Position numbers and translations under genes: made by a program | Origin: CAYYNQ01 sp964473105 | GTDB lineage: Bacteria > Sumerlaeota > Sumerlaeia > MVZB01 | NCBI GenBank assembly: GCA_964473105.1 | Contig: CAYYNQ010000008.1 | Location: 1 to 35,448 of the forward strand | Length of the DNA: 35,448 nucleotides | Direction: 5' to 3' | In this document: positions 1 through 8,165 of the stretch, one piece after another | How positions within the stretch are numbered: the first letter of the stretch is position 1 | Layout: every line of letters begins with the position of its first letter | Notes under the pieces: model-generated | Told to the model about the DNA's origin: nothing | Seen by the model: only the letters and a program-made list of their open reading frames with translations | Database searches by the model: none

Positions 1-1
1 G

Positions 2-715
2 TTCGGATTCTCGGACCATTCTCCTTGGATGTTGAAGGATGGACATGGGAAGAAACTCGCCATGGATGTAACCGAGCTTGAAGAATATATATCCGATGTA
101 AGGCAACTGGATTCGGAATACCGTCGGGACGGACCGGATCCATTTCGGGTGCGTCTCGGGCTTGAAATGGACTGGCTGCCTAGCAGGCTGGATATTGCGC
201 GTGAAGTTTCGGCTCAGCATGATTGGGATTACCTGATTGGCTCGGTCCACCATATCGGATTCTGGAGCATGCCAAGCCGAAAAACTGCGCGTGATTACAG
301 ACGGTTCGATCCCCGTGAAATTTGTGAACTTTATTACCATCAGGTGGGGACGATGATCAGGTCCGATTTCTGTGATATCATTGGCCACCTTGATGTAATC
401 AGAAAACACGGACTCGACCCGGATAACGACCATATGGAATGGATCGAGCCCCTGATTCCGCTAATCCGCAATCAGGGATTGACGGTCGAGATCAATACCT
501 CGGGAATTGATTCACAGCTCGGGCAGGTTCATCCGGGCCGGGAAGTCATTCGGGCCTTGAATGATGCGGGGGTTCCGCTGTGCCTGTGTTCGGATTCGCA
601 TCATCCGAATCAGGTTGGCCGCCATTTCAATGAGGCACTGGAATACTTGAGGCAGGCTGGCGTGAAGGAACTGGTCCGCTTCGAAAAACGCACACCCACG
701 GGCTACTCCATATAA
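2..715 (+). CDS. hisJ: Histidinol-phosphatase, PHP family (5' truncated)
   Basis: Hydrolyses L-histidinol phosphate to histidinol, the penultimate step of histidine synthesis; cytoplasmic. The frame is open from base 2 and begins FGFSDHSPWM, the second conserved PHP metal motif (usually GFSDHAP), so the true start lies outside the window and roughly 30-40 N-terminal residues are missing. Further PHP/HisJ signatures follow in order: GLEMDW, DYLIGSVHHIGFW, DIIGHLDVIRK, VEINTSG and the C-terminal LCSDSHH. The active site from the second motif onward is therefore intact. It converges on lpxA with about 200 bases between. No other his gene is in view. Family assignment is firm; another PHP phosphoesterase is a remote alternative. 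Confidence 0.88.
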   Translation, partial: FGFSDHSPWMLKDGHGKKLAMDVTELEEYISDVRQLDSEYRRDGPDPFRVRLGLEMDWLPSRLDIAREVSAQHDWDYLIGSVHHIGFWSMPSRKTARDYRRFDPREICELYYHQVGTMIRSDFCDIIGHLDVIRKHGLDPDNDHMEWIEPLIPLIRNQGLTVEINTSGIDSQLGQVHPGREVIRALNDAGVPLCLCSDSHHPNQVGRHFNEALEYLRQAGVKELVRFEKRTPTGYSI

Positions 716-922
716 ACGTGTTAACTGACCTGGTCAGCGGGGGCACATTCAGGCAGGAGACTTACGTTATTCAGGACACTTTGTTCAAGAATTCGATGTG
801 TTCCCACTGCGTATATGAGGACAAGATATATCAGGTTCAACTGTGTTCCGTCAGGAATCCAGCCCTTCACGTCCTATGAATCCGTTTGCACCGGGAATTC
901 AATGCCAATCTCATGGCCAAAA

Positions 923-1729
923 TCAATCCTTATCCTCCGAGTCGGCGCGGCGAACAAAGCGGGCAACTCCCCTCTTGCTTTGCCTGTAAAAATCTAGGAA
1001 CTCGGTCACCTCGGGAGGGCAGCTTTCCGTGTCAACAGAATCCAGGATTTCCGTGATCAGCCTGCCGGATTCCCTCATTTTCATCAGAACCGACTTGAGA
1101 TTACGCCGAACCTCCGTCGAGATGCCTGCGCGTTTCAGGCCAACCGTATTAAGGCCACGTATCGCCGATGTATATCCATCCGCCGTGACAAATGGCGGGA
1201 TATCGGACCTGATACGACTCATACCTCCGATCATTGCCAGCCGCCCGATTCTGACGAACTGATGTATGACACAATGACCCGAAATATTGGCCCTGTCGTA
1301 TATCTCCACGTGGCCGGCAAGCAACGTCGCATTGGCGATGATAACATTGTTTCCGATTTTACAGTCATGGCCGACATGGCTCTGCGCCATCAGATAATTA
1401 TCATCGCCCAGCGAGGTGCAGGACTCGTCCTTCAAGCCTCGATGAATCGTAACCTGTTCACGAATGGTATTGCGATCACCAATAACAAGGGGGGTCGGGC
1501 CACCATCAAACCCAATGTACTGAGGGGGGAATCCGAGGAGTGCACCGTTCTCAATCGTATTCTCCGCACCAAGCGTGGTTCGGCCCTGAATGTGAACATA
1601 TGGACCAATTCGGCAGCGGTCGCCGATCCTGACTCCATCCTCGATGATGGCACCGGGACCAATCGAGACTTCCTCACCGATCTCCACGGACTCTCCGACA
1701 ATGGCAGTGGGGTGAACTTGGTAATGCAA
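923..1729 (-). CDS. lpxA: Acyl-ACP--UDP-N-acetylglucosamine O-acyltransferase LpxA
   Basis: First committed step of lipid A synthesis: moves a 3-hydroxyacyl chain from ACP to UDP-GlcNAc. The 268 residues start with hexapeptide-repeat left-handed beta-helix sequence (IGPGAIIEDGVRIGDRCRIGP) and include the LpxA signature IGDRNTIREQVTIHRG, the catalytic His in GHDCKIGN (H121, E. coli H125) and the C-terminal helical domain. The acyl-chain ruler position of E. coli (G173) aligns with G171 here, which suggests a long 3-hydroxyacyl chain (inference). The start is TTG: an in-frame TGA lies just upstream and a purine-rich GGGAGAGGA directly precedes it. It sits 49 bases downstream of leuB, not beside lpxD, fabZ or lpxB as is usual, so it appears detached from its normal cluster. 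Confidence 0.93.
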   Translation of the reverse strand: MHYQVHPTAIVGESVEIGEEVSIGPGAIIEDGVRIGDRCRIGPYVHIQGRTTLGAENTIENGALLGFPPQYIGFDGGPTPLVIGDRNTIREQVTIHRGLKDESCTSLGDDNYLMAQSHVGHDCKIGNNVIIANATLLAGHVEIYDRANISGHCVIHQFVRIGRLAMIGGMSRIRSDIPPFVTADGYTSAIRGLNTVGLKRAGISTEVRRNLKSVLMKMRESGRLITEILDSVDTESCPPEVTEFLDFYRQSKRGVARFVRRADSEDKD

Positions 1730-1778
1730 TCCTCTCCCTCATGTTCCATATCCGAATCAGTCTTACACCAGACGTGGA

Positions 1779-2885
1779 TTACAGTTTCCCTGCGACGAGA
1801 TCCCCGACTTCTGTCGTGGAATATCCCATCCGGCCAGCAGCCAGACTCTCAAGTTTGTCCACAATCACGTCCATAACGGCCGCCTCAATGGCCCTTGCAG
1901 CTTCCTCTTCGCCGAGGATATCCATCATCATTGCGCCAGCACAGATACAGGCGCAGGGATTGATAATATTTTTTCCGGTGTATTTCGGGGCGGACCCTCC
2001 GATCGGCTCGAACATCGACACTCCCTCAGGATTGATATTACCCCCGGCTGCAACACCCATCCCCCCCTGGATCATCGCGCCGATGTCCGTGATGATATCT
2101 CCAAACATGTTGTCGGTCACGATCACATCAAACCACTCGGGGTTTTTAACAAACCACATACAGGTAGCATCGACATGTGCATAATCACGCTTGACGCCCG
2201 GGTAGAATGAACCTGTCTCATGGAAAGCACGCTCCCAAAGGTCGAATGCAAATGTCAGAACATTGGTTTTCCCGACGAGGGTCAGCTGGGACTTCAGGCC
2301 CTGTTTCATGTCCTCATCTGACAAGCCCTTCCAGGGACCATCCCTGTGTGCCCTGCTTGCATATTCAAAAGCAAACTTCAGGCAGCGCTCAATCCCCTTG
2401 CGAGTGTTGACAGAGGTCTGAATGGCAACCTCATCGGGCGTGCCTTTCTTGAGTGAGCCGCCCGTTCCGGCATACAGACCCTCGGTATTTTCCCGAACGA
2501 CGGTGAATTGAATGTCCTCGGGTCCCTTACCCTTGATCGGAGTCTCAACCCCGGGGTAAAGCTTCACCGGACGAAGGTTGATATACTGGTCAAGTTCGAA
2601 ACGAGTCTTCAGCAGGATCCCCTTCTCAAGAATGCCGGGCTTAACGTCGGGATGACCGATTGCCCCGAGATAAATGGCATTAAACTGCTTGAAATCCTCG
2701 ATCGCGCTGTCGGGAAGAACCTCGCCAGTGCGCTTGTAGCGTTCCCCACCAAAATCGAAATCCTGTGACTCGATCTTAAACCCGAATCTGCTTTCGGCGG
2801 CCTTGAGAACCTTGATACCCTCAGCCATGACCTCAGGGCCGGTCCCGTCGCCGGGCATGATCGCAACCTGATATGTTCTGGACAT
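1779..2885 (-). CDS. leuB: 3-isopropylmalate dehydrogenase
   Basis: Oxidatively decarboxylates 3-isopropylmalate in leucine synthesis, using NAD; cytoplasmic. The 368 residues are full length for the family. Visible features are the N-terminal MPGDGTGPEV, the substrate loop RFELDQYINLRPVKLYPG, VVRENTEGLYAG, the metal-binding DNMFGDIITDIGA and the cofactor motif EPIGGSAPKYTGKNIINP. ATG start with GGAG about 10 bases upstream. The family also includes tartrate/D-malate dehydrogenases, and this sequence type is sometimes annotated that way; LeuB is preferred on the GHPDVKPGILEKG/RFELDQYINLRP block. It is a paralogue of icd, 1 kb away. It probably shares a transcript with lpxA downstream; leuA/leuCD are not in view. 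Confidence 0.82.
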   Translation of the reverse strand: MSRTYQVAIMPGDGTGPEVMAEGIKVLKAAESRFGFKIESQDFDFGGERYKRTGEVLPDSAIEDFKQFNAIYLGAIGHPDVKPGILEKGILLKTRFELDQYINLRPVKLYPGVETPIKGKGPEDIQFTVVRENTEGLYAGTGGSLKKGTPDEVAIQTSVNTRKGIERCLKFAFEYASRAHRDGPWKGLSDEDMKQGLKSQLTLVGKTNVLTFAFDLWERAFHETGSFYPGVKRDYAHVDATCMWFVKNPEWFDVIVTDNMFGDIITDIGAMIQGGMGVAAGGNINPEGVSMFEPIGGSAPKYTGKNIINPCACICAGAMMMDILGEEEAARAIEAAVMDVIVDKLESLAAGRMGYSTTEVGDLVAGKL

Positions 2886-3280
2886 GAATTATTGACTCCA
2901 CGGGCTATAATGTGATGATTCCAGTTTGCACTCCGGTTCTACGCACCAGAACACGCTAAAAGGTTCATACTAGGTAGGGAATAAGCGATCCGCAAGAAAT
3001 TTTGAGCATGCCGAATCACAGCACCGGTGTAATGACAATAACCGCAATGCCCATCAAAGAGACGGGGCCCAACTTTCTTGTCGCCTTTGATCCCATTGCG
3101 GGATTTGAGGTCGACATCTAAACTCCCCGGGCAGGGAACCGGATTGTATTTTTGGCAACACATTATTCGGAAGCAAGCGCATCATATGGCATGCCATCTT
3201 CCATAAGGGGCCGATGCATGACCAGCAAGAACATCCATTCCATATCTTCGAAATCAACAATATGATTGTTTTTTAAGCCT
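2886..3280. other. Intergenic stretch between gmk and leuB
   Basis: About 395 bases with no convincing full gene. On the minus strand, just downstream of gmk, an open frame without a good start reads protein-like (ATG at 3243, ...MEWMFLLVMHRPLMED..., stop at 3163). It is followed by a 33-codon frame with a good ribosome-binding site (separate entry). These could be remnants of a decayed gene, or nothing. I see no tRNA and no terminator with a T-run. Confidence 0.4.
3016..3117 (-). CDS. Possible 33-residue membrane peptide or gene remnant
   Basis: ATG with GGGGAG five bases upstream, encoding a short basic N-terminus followed by a hydrophobic segment (GPVSLMGIAVIVITPVL), then TGA. It looks like the first 30 or so residues of a membrane transporter. 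Protein-like sequence does not clearly resume in another frame, so it is either a small membrane peptide or the stub of a deleted gene. Not recognised; support is only the RBS and composition. Confidence 0.25.
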   Translation of the reverse strand: MSTSNPAMGSKATRKLGPVSLMGIAVIVITPVL

Positions 3281-3904
3281 TCAATCTATCCATTTGTCAA
3301 CAAGCAGGCGTGAAGACCGGTTCCGTTCCGCATCCAGAATCCGGCTGATCCGGTCAACCGCTTCATCTAGATCCAAGTTGACGACTACGTAATCATACAG
3401 CCTCCAGTGTTGGATTTCGCTGCGGGCATTGTCCAGCCTCAGGCGGATATCCTCCTCAGGATCGGTCTTGCGTGCCCTCAGTCGCTGTTCCAGCACTTCA
3501 ATCGATGGTGGCATCAGGAATACCAGAACTGATTCGGGGCATCTCCACTTGACAGATATTCCACCCTGAACATCGATATCCAATGCCACATCCCGACCCT
3601 GACCCAACATCTCCTGAACCATGTCCTCACGTGTTCCGTAGAGATTCCCGTACACCTCGGCCCACTCGTAAAACCGTTTGGCCGAGACCTGTTCCTGAAA
3701 TTCTTCCCTGGAAACAAAATTATAATCCTTCCCGTCGACCTCGCCTTCACGCGGCGTACGGGAGGTGACAGAAACCGAATAACCGAGTGCATCTTCCTTC
3801 GCGAGAAGCCTTTTCAATACCGCAGACTTACCGCCACCAGAGGGAGCCGAAATGACCATTAATAGACCGCGACGCTGCAACCGCATTGACCGCAAGTTCG
3901 ACAT
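3281..3904 (-). CDS. gmk: Guanylate kinase
   Basis: Phosphorylates GMP to GDP with ATP in purine nucleotide synthesis; cytoplasmic. From the ATG at 3904 the product is 207 residues, normal for the family. It shows the P-loop SAPSGGGKSAV near the N-terminus, the GMP-binding TSRTPREGEVDGKDYNFVS block, LDIDVQGG and the lid region RARKTDPEEDIRLRL. The frame can be opened at a GTG nine bases earlier. However, the AGGGG ribosome-binding site touches that GTG and is ideally spaced (8 bases) for the ATG, which is why 3904 is chosen. Only 16 bases separate it from the icd stop, so the two are very probably co-transcribed, an unusual pairing. rpoZ, a common partner, is not seen. Confidence 0.93.
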   Translation of the reverse strand: MSNLRSMRLQRRGLLMVISAPSGGGKSAVLKRLLAKEDALGYSVSVTSRTPREGEVDGKDYNFVSREEFQEQVSAKRFYEWAEVYGNLYGTREDMVQEMLGQGRDVALDIDVQGGISVKWRCPESVLVFLMPPSIEVLEQRLRARKTDPEEDIRLRLDNARSEIQHWRLYDYVVVNLDLDEAVDRISRILDAERNRSSRLLVDKWID

Positions 3905-3920
3905 TCGGTTCACCCCTGGC

Positions 3921-5183
3921 TCAAACTACCTCAACCGGCATATGTCCCACAACAGCCTGACCGAACTCCGAGGTGGAGACTTTTGTCGCTCCTACGATCT
4001 GACGCTCCAAATCGTAAGTAACCATTTTCGCCTCGATCGCCCCCTCAATTCCGCCGACCACCAGGTCCGCCGCCTGCTGCCAGCCCATATATTCAAGCAT
4101 CATGACAGCTGAAAGAATTAATGAGCCGGGATTAACGACATTCTTCCCCGCATACTTGGGAGCAGTACCATGGGTTGCCTCGAAGATGGATATTCCATCA
4201 CCAATATTCGCCCCAGGCGCCATCCCAAGTCCACCGACTTGGGCAGCACAAGCGTCCGAAAGGTAATCTCCATTGAGATTCAGTGTCGCAAGGACCGAGT
4301 ATTCGGCTGGTCTCAGGAGCAATTGCTGAAACATTGCATCCGCGATCCGGTCATTCACAAGAACCCGTCCCGGCGGCATCTTTCCCCCATGTTTCCCCCA
4401 CAATTCATCCTCGGTCACAATCTGGTCGGGGAATTCCTCCCTTGCTTCATCATAACCCCAATCACGGAATGCCCCCTCGGTATACTTCATGATATTACCC
4501 TTGTGAATCAGGGTGACCACAGGCAGTTCATGGTCGATGGCATACTGAATCGCCATCTTCACCAAACGTCGCGTACCACCGATCGAGACGGGCTTGACGC
4601 CAATCCCGGAATCAGGTCTGACTTCCGTCCCAAATTGATCTCTGAGAATCTCGATCATCCGGTTACATTCAGTCGAACCCTGCTTCCACTCGATACCTCT
4701 GTAAATATCCTCCGTATTTTCCCTGAAAATCACGACATCCAGCTTCGACGGATCCTTCATCGGGGAAGGAACCCCCTTGTGCCAGCGAACCGGACGAACA
4801 CACGCATACAGGTCAAAGATCTGACGAAGTGCAACATTCAAGGAGCGAATGCCGCCACCGACTGGCGTCGTCAACGGGCCCTTGATGGAAATGCGGTATT
4901 CACGAATCGCTTGCAGCGTGTCATTCGGAAGCCACTCACCGGTTTTACCGTAGGCTTCCTCACCCGCGGGGACGGGAAACCAGACAATCTTGCGCGTTGC
5001 ACCGTAAGCCTTTTCCACTGCCATATCGATCACTTCAACCATGGCACTGGAGATATCTGGGCCGATGCCATCGCCAATGATCTGCGGAATAACCACCTTG
5101 TCGGGTATGGTCAGGGAACCATCGGAGTTCAGGAGAACTTTTTCGCCATCAGCAGGCGGATTCAGAAACTGGTATCTTGCCAT
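3921..5183 (-). CDS. icd: NADP-dependent isocitrate dehydrogenase
   Basis: TCA-cycle oxidation of isocitrate to 2-oxoglutarate; cytoplasmic homodimer. Close to the E. coli type: KGPLTTPVGGGIRSLNVALRQ region with the substrate-binding, phosphorylatable Ser, FRENTEDIY, the LIHKGNIMKYTEGAF block, and HGTAPKYAGKNVVNPGS with the Lys-Tyr pair that marks NADP preference. The frame opens at an ATG at 5201, but the second ATG (5183) is preferred. It has GGAAG upstream, it puts the regulatory Ser at 114 (E. coli 113) and the length at 420 (E. coli 416), and a promoter-like -10 box ends two bases before the first ATG. No aceK is in the window, so control by phosphorylation is unproven. Confidence 0.95.
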   Translation of the reverse strand: MARYQFLNPPADGEKVLLNSDGSLTIPDKVVIPQIIGDGIGPDISSAMVEVIDMAVEKAYGATRKIVWFPVPAGEEAYGKTGEWLPNDTLQAIREYRISIKGPLTTPVGGGIRSLNVALRQIFDLYACVRPVRWHKGVPSPMKDPSKLDVVIFRENTEDIYRGIEWKQGSTECNRMIEILRDQFGTEVRPDSGIGVKPVSIGGTRRLVKMAIQYAIDHELPVVTLIHKGNIMKYTEGAFRDWGYDEAREEFPDQIVTEDELWGKHGGKMPPGRVLVNDRIADAMFQQLLLRPAEYSVLATLNLNGDYLSDACAAQVGGLGMAPGANIGDGISIFEATHGTAPKYAGKNVVNPGSLILSAVMMLEYMGWQQAADLVVGGIEGAIEAKMVTYDLERQIVGATKVSTSEFGQAVVGHMPVEVV

Positions 5184-5203
5184 AACTTCCACAAACCCCA
5201 TTA

Positions 5204-5234
5204 ACTATAGCCAGATCAGGGAATCAAGTGTCAA
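5204..5234 (-). promoter_or_regulatory. Candidate sigma70-type promoter for icd-gmk
   Basis: On the minus strand a perfect TTGACA (5229-5234) is followed after 19 bases by TATAGT (5204-5209). The spacing is two bases longer than ideal. Transcription would begin at about the upstream ATG (5201), leaving a short leader to the ATG at 5183. Sequence match only. Confidence 0.4.
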
Positions 5235-5710
5235 TTGGATCGGGCCGGAACATGAAGAAAGGTTGGAAGGGACTGCTTCTCGCCCCCCTCCCCGGCCCGC
5301 AAAAAAAGGACCATACAGAAGCTTATTCTTTCGTGAGCGAGGAATAGTGTCAATTAAAACCCAAATCCCTTTCGGATAATGCCTGATCAACCACCTCTCG
5401 GCCATCCGCGTTTCAGGCCGCGGCAGAACACAACGGATCGTTTACAAGGTTTCCATGGGCACATCTCGCGAAACGACTCTCCCGCCGGCCTGTGATCACG
5501 GGTTCAGGATCTTAAGATAACCTGAATGTTCCCGACATGCAGGTTGCCAATCTTGCCAGGGATAACCAGAATCTGTTCTTTCCCTTGCAAAACCAGTATT
5601 TTACAAATAATTGATCCCGGCACATCATTTTAATCTGGGTAATGCCCTTGCTTGAAAAACGTTTAGATTAGGGCAAGGAGATGGGGATCTGGGGGGGGAC
5701 ATCTACCCGT
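5235..5710. other. Intergenic stretch between icd and uvrB
   Basis: About 475 bases without a supported gene. On the minus strand a 39-codon GTG frame (5504-5623) reads protein-like (KEQILVIPGKIGNLHVGNIQ), but it has no ribosome-binding site and no neighbour that explains it. A weak CCTTGC/GCAAGG inverted repeat lies near 5645-5682, and a run of eight G near 5691. No tRNA or clear terminator seen. Confidence 0.4.
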
Positions 5711-7729
5711 TCAAGTCGGCGACTTATAATCTGCTGTCCCAATAAACCATTTTTCCAGTTCGATAAGCTCATCCCGAAAGCTTGCGGCCTTTTCAAATTC
5801 AAGCGAGGAGGCTGCCTCCTTCATTTTCCTTTTCAGGGAATTACAGCGCCGCCTGAAATCCTTTGGATTGATGAGATCCCCAACCCCCTCTGCAGACTCG
5901 GGAATTTCGACTGTCACGTAATCCGACTCGTAAATTGTGTCCAGAATATTCACAATATCTTTAGTGACCGATATGGGTGTGATTCCGTGTTCCTCATTGT
6001 AAGCCTGTTGAACCTCCCGTCTGCGGCAGGTCTCGTTGATTGCAGCCTGCATTGAACCCGTCACGATGTCCCCATACATGATCACCCTGCCGTTGATATT
6101 CCGTGCCGCCCGACCCGCGGTCTGAATAAGGGAAGTCCTCGACCTGAGAAAACCTTCCTTGTCCGCATCCAGAACGGCCACAAGTGATACCTCGGGTAGA
6201 TCCAGACCCTCCCTCAGAAGGTTGATCCCAATCAACACGTCAAACTCACCCTTACGCAGGTCTCGCACGATCTCGGTCCTTTCGATCGTGTCGATGTCAC
6301 TGTGCATGTACCTCACCCTGATCCCCAACTCATGGTAATACTCCGTCAGGTCCTCGGCCATGCGCTTGGTCAACGTGGTCACCAGAACCCGTTCCTCTCT
6401 TGTGACCCGTTTGCGTATTTCACCCAGAAGATCATCGACCTGCTCAACGGCACCGCGTACTTCGATGACCGGGTCCAGCAAACCGGTCGGGCGAATCAAT
6501 TGCTCGGCCACGATGCCCCCGCTCTGTTGCATTTCCCATTCACCGGGGGTCGCCGACACATAAACCACCTGACCCCTATTTGCCTCGAATTCATCGAACT
6601 TAAGCGGTCGGTTATCCAGGGCGGAGGGGAGTCGAAACCCGTGCTCCACAAGATTCAGTTTACGTGAACGATCGGCTTTATACATCCCGCGAACCTGGGG
6701 GATTGTGACATGACACTCATCTATAAAAACAATGAAATCATCGTTGAAATAATCCAGCAATGTATTGGGTGGCTCACCCGGCTGGCGCCCGTCCAGGTGA
6801 CGGGAATAGTTTTCGATCCCCGTGCAGGTACCCATCTCGGACATCATCTCAAGGTCATACTGAACCCGGCTGCGCAACCGCTGTGCCTCGACCAGTTTCT
6901 GCGTTGCCTCCAGTTCACAGACACGTTCCTCAAGCTCAATCCGAATTGCCCGCATCGCAGATTCAAGGCGCTGGGGGCTGGTTACATAGAAACTCGTCGG
7001 AAACACAGCAGCCCGGTGCAGTCCTTTCCCCCTTCTTCCCGTCAGGGGATCAAATTCATGGATCGCCTCAATCTCATCCCCGAACCACTCGATACGAAGT
7101 GCTGATTTCTCCTCGTATGCCGGGTAAACATCCACGACATCACCTCTTACCCTGAATGTTCCGCGGTGAAAATCATGATCATTCCGGGCATACTGGCCGG
7201 AAACCAGTTGGCGCAAAACCTCATCACGTTCGACAATCAGACCCCTCTCAACAAAGGTTGTCGATTCCTGGTATTCAGCCGGCGATCCCACGCCATAGAT
7301 GCAGGATACTGATGAAACGATGATGACGTCCCTTCTCTCAATCAGCGACCGCGTGGCAGACAGCCTCAGCTTGTCCAGTTCGTCGTTGACAGATGCATCC
7401 TTCTCAATGAAGGTGTCCGTGGATGCGATGTAGGCTTCAGGCTGGTAGTAATCGTAATAGGAGACAAAGTATTCCACCCGATTGTCCGGAAACAGCTCCT
7501 TGAATTCCCGGTAAAGCTGTGCGGCCAGGACTTTGTTATGTGAAAGGACAAGAGCGGGACGATGTGATCGCTCCATGACATTCGCCATTGTGAATGTCTT
7601 GCCCGAACCGGTCACGCCCATCAGGACCTGACGATCTACGCCCGCCTGCAGGCCGCGAACGAGGAGGTCAATGGCCTTGGGCTGATCCCCGCTGATCTGA
7701 TAATTCGACCTGATCTTAAATTCATTCAT
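5711..7729 (-). CDS. uvrB: Excinuclease ABC subunit B
   Basis: Damage-verification helicase of nucleotide excision repair, loaded by UvrA and recruiting UvrC. The 672 residues are full length. In order: Walker A GVTGSGKT (38-45), the UvrA-interaction/beta-hairpin region YFVSYYDYYQPEAYI through DELDKLRLSATRSL, the helicase motif DECHV, VSATPG, the C-terminal helicase half (MHSDIDTIERTEI, LLREGLDLPEVSLVAVLDADKEGFLRS, QTAGRAARN) and a terminal UVR motif (KRKMKEAASSLEFEKAASFRDEL). ATG start. It diverges from the small membrane-protein gene; a TTGAC-AGG-GTCAA palindrome sits 16 bases before its start and may be an operator. Confidence 0.98.
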   Translation of the reverse strand: MNEFKIRSNYQISGDQPKAIDLLVRGLQAGVDRQVLMGVTGSGKTFTMANVMERSHRPALVLSHNKVLAAQLYREFKELFPDNRVEYFVSYYDYYQPEAYIASTDTFIEKDASVNDELDKLRLSATRSLIERRDVIIVSSVSCIYGVGSPAEYQESTTFVERGLIVERDEVLRQLVSGQYARNDHDFHRGTFRVRGDVVDVYPAYEEKSALRIEWFGDEIEAIHEFDPLTGRRGKGLHRAAVFPTSFYVTSPQRLESAMRAIRIELEERVCELEATQKLVEAQRLRSRVQYDLEMMSEMGTCTGIENYSRHLDGRQPGEPPNTLLDYFNDDFIVFIDECHVTIPQVRGMYKADRSRKLNLVEHGFRLPSALDNRPLKFDEFEANRGQVVYVSATPGEWEMQQSGGIVAEQLIRPTGLLDPVIEVRGAVEQVDDLLGEIRKRVTREERVLVTTLTKRMAEDLTEYYHELGIRVRYMHSDIDTIERTEIVRDLRKGEFDVLIGINLLREGLDLPEVSLVAVLDADKEGFLRSRTSLIQTAGRAARNINGRVIMYGDIVTGSMQAAINETCRRREVQQAYNEEHGITPISVTKDIVNILDTIYESDYVTVEIPESAEGVGDLINPKDFRRRCNSLKRKMKEAASSLEFEKAASFRDELIELEKWFIGTADYKSPT

Positions 7730-7744
7730 TAATGCTTCAATCCT

Positions 7745-7757
7745 TTGACAGGGTCAA
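7745..7757. promoter_or_regulatory. Palindrome TTGAC-N3-GTCAA in the uvrB/symporter divergent region
   Basis: A perfect inverted repeat with five-base arms and a three-base centre, 16 bases upstream of uvrB and 77 bases upstream of the divergent small membrane gene. The position suits a repressor site. It does not match the LexA boxes I know (GAAC-N4-GTTC or CTGT-N8-ACAG types). Confidence 0.3.
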
Positions 7758-7833
7758 TTACAATGCAGCCCGTCGAAAACAAGAGTTTCTTTGTCCGTAA
7801 AAAATGTCAATACCGTAACAGAGATTCGAACCG

Positions 7834-8118
7834 ATGCAAAAACATGTGTTGACCTTGATCGTTTATTTCCTGCTTTTCGGCTTCGCCATTCCCTGGTATT
7901 GGCCACGTGATACTCAGCTGATCCTGTTTGGCGTACCGGGTTGGGTCACGACTTCCATCCTGTTTTCGGTCCTGATCTCCCTGTTCACAGCATGGAATCT
8001 GACACAAAAGTGGACGAAGGCGGATATGACCCAATCACCTCCGGTCGGGAAGAACACAAAATCGCTGACGTCCCAAGAGGATATCCCGCCAGGATGGCAT
8101 GATAAAAACAGTCCCTGA
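7834..8118 (+). CDS. Small two-helix membrane protein preceding a symporter
   Basis: 94 residues with two hydrophobic segments (about 5-24 and 30-54: LTLIVYFLLFGFAIPWYW, and FGVPGWVTTSILFSVLISLF) and a polar, Pro/Lys-containing C-terminal tail. A small two-helix protein of this kind is often encoded directly before sodium:solute symporters (DUF3311-like proteins); the LFGVPGW motif and the position 47 bases before the symporter fit that. The role, perhaps assembly or regulation of the transporter, is not established. Start ATG with only a weak GAGA upstream. Confidence 0.65.
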   Translation: MQKHVLTLIVYFLLFGFAIPWYWPRDTQLILFGVPGWVTTSILFSVLISLFTAWNLTQKWTKADMTQSPPVGKNTKSLTSQEDIPPGWHDKNSP

Positions 8119-8165
8119 TTCTGTCCACTGTATCCCGAACTAAAAATCCGGGGGAATTCAATCCA

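Noticed and set aside
725..737. CTGACCTGGTCAG palindrome after hisJ as a terminator
   Set aside because: The loop is too small for a stable RNA hairpin and no T-run follows.
5205..5405. 66-codon minus-strand frame upstream of icd
   Set aside because: Arg/Gly/Pro-rich chance composition, no RBS, and it overlaps the likely icd promoter.
7813..7840. TTCGAATC-like T-loop on the minus strand near 7825
   Set aside because: Flanking stems do not pair and no cloverleaf can be drawn.
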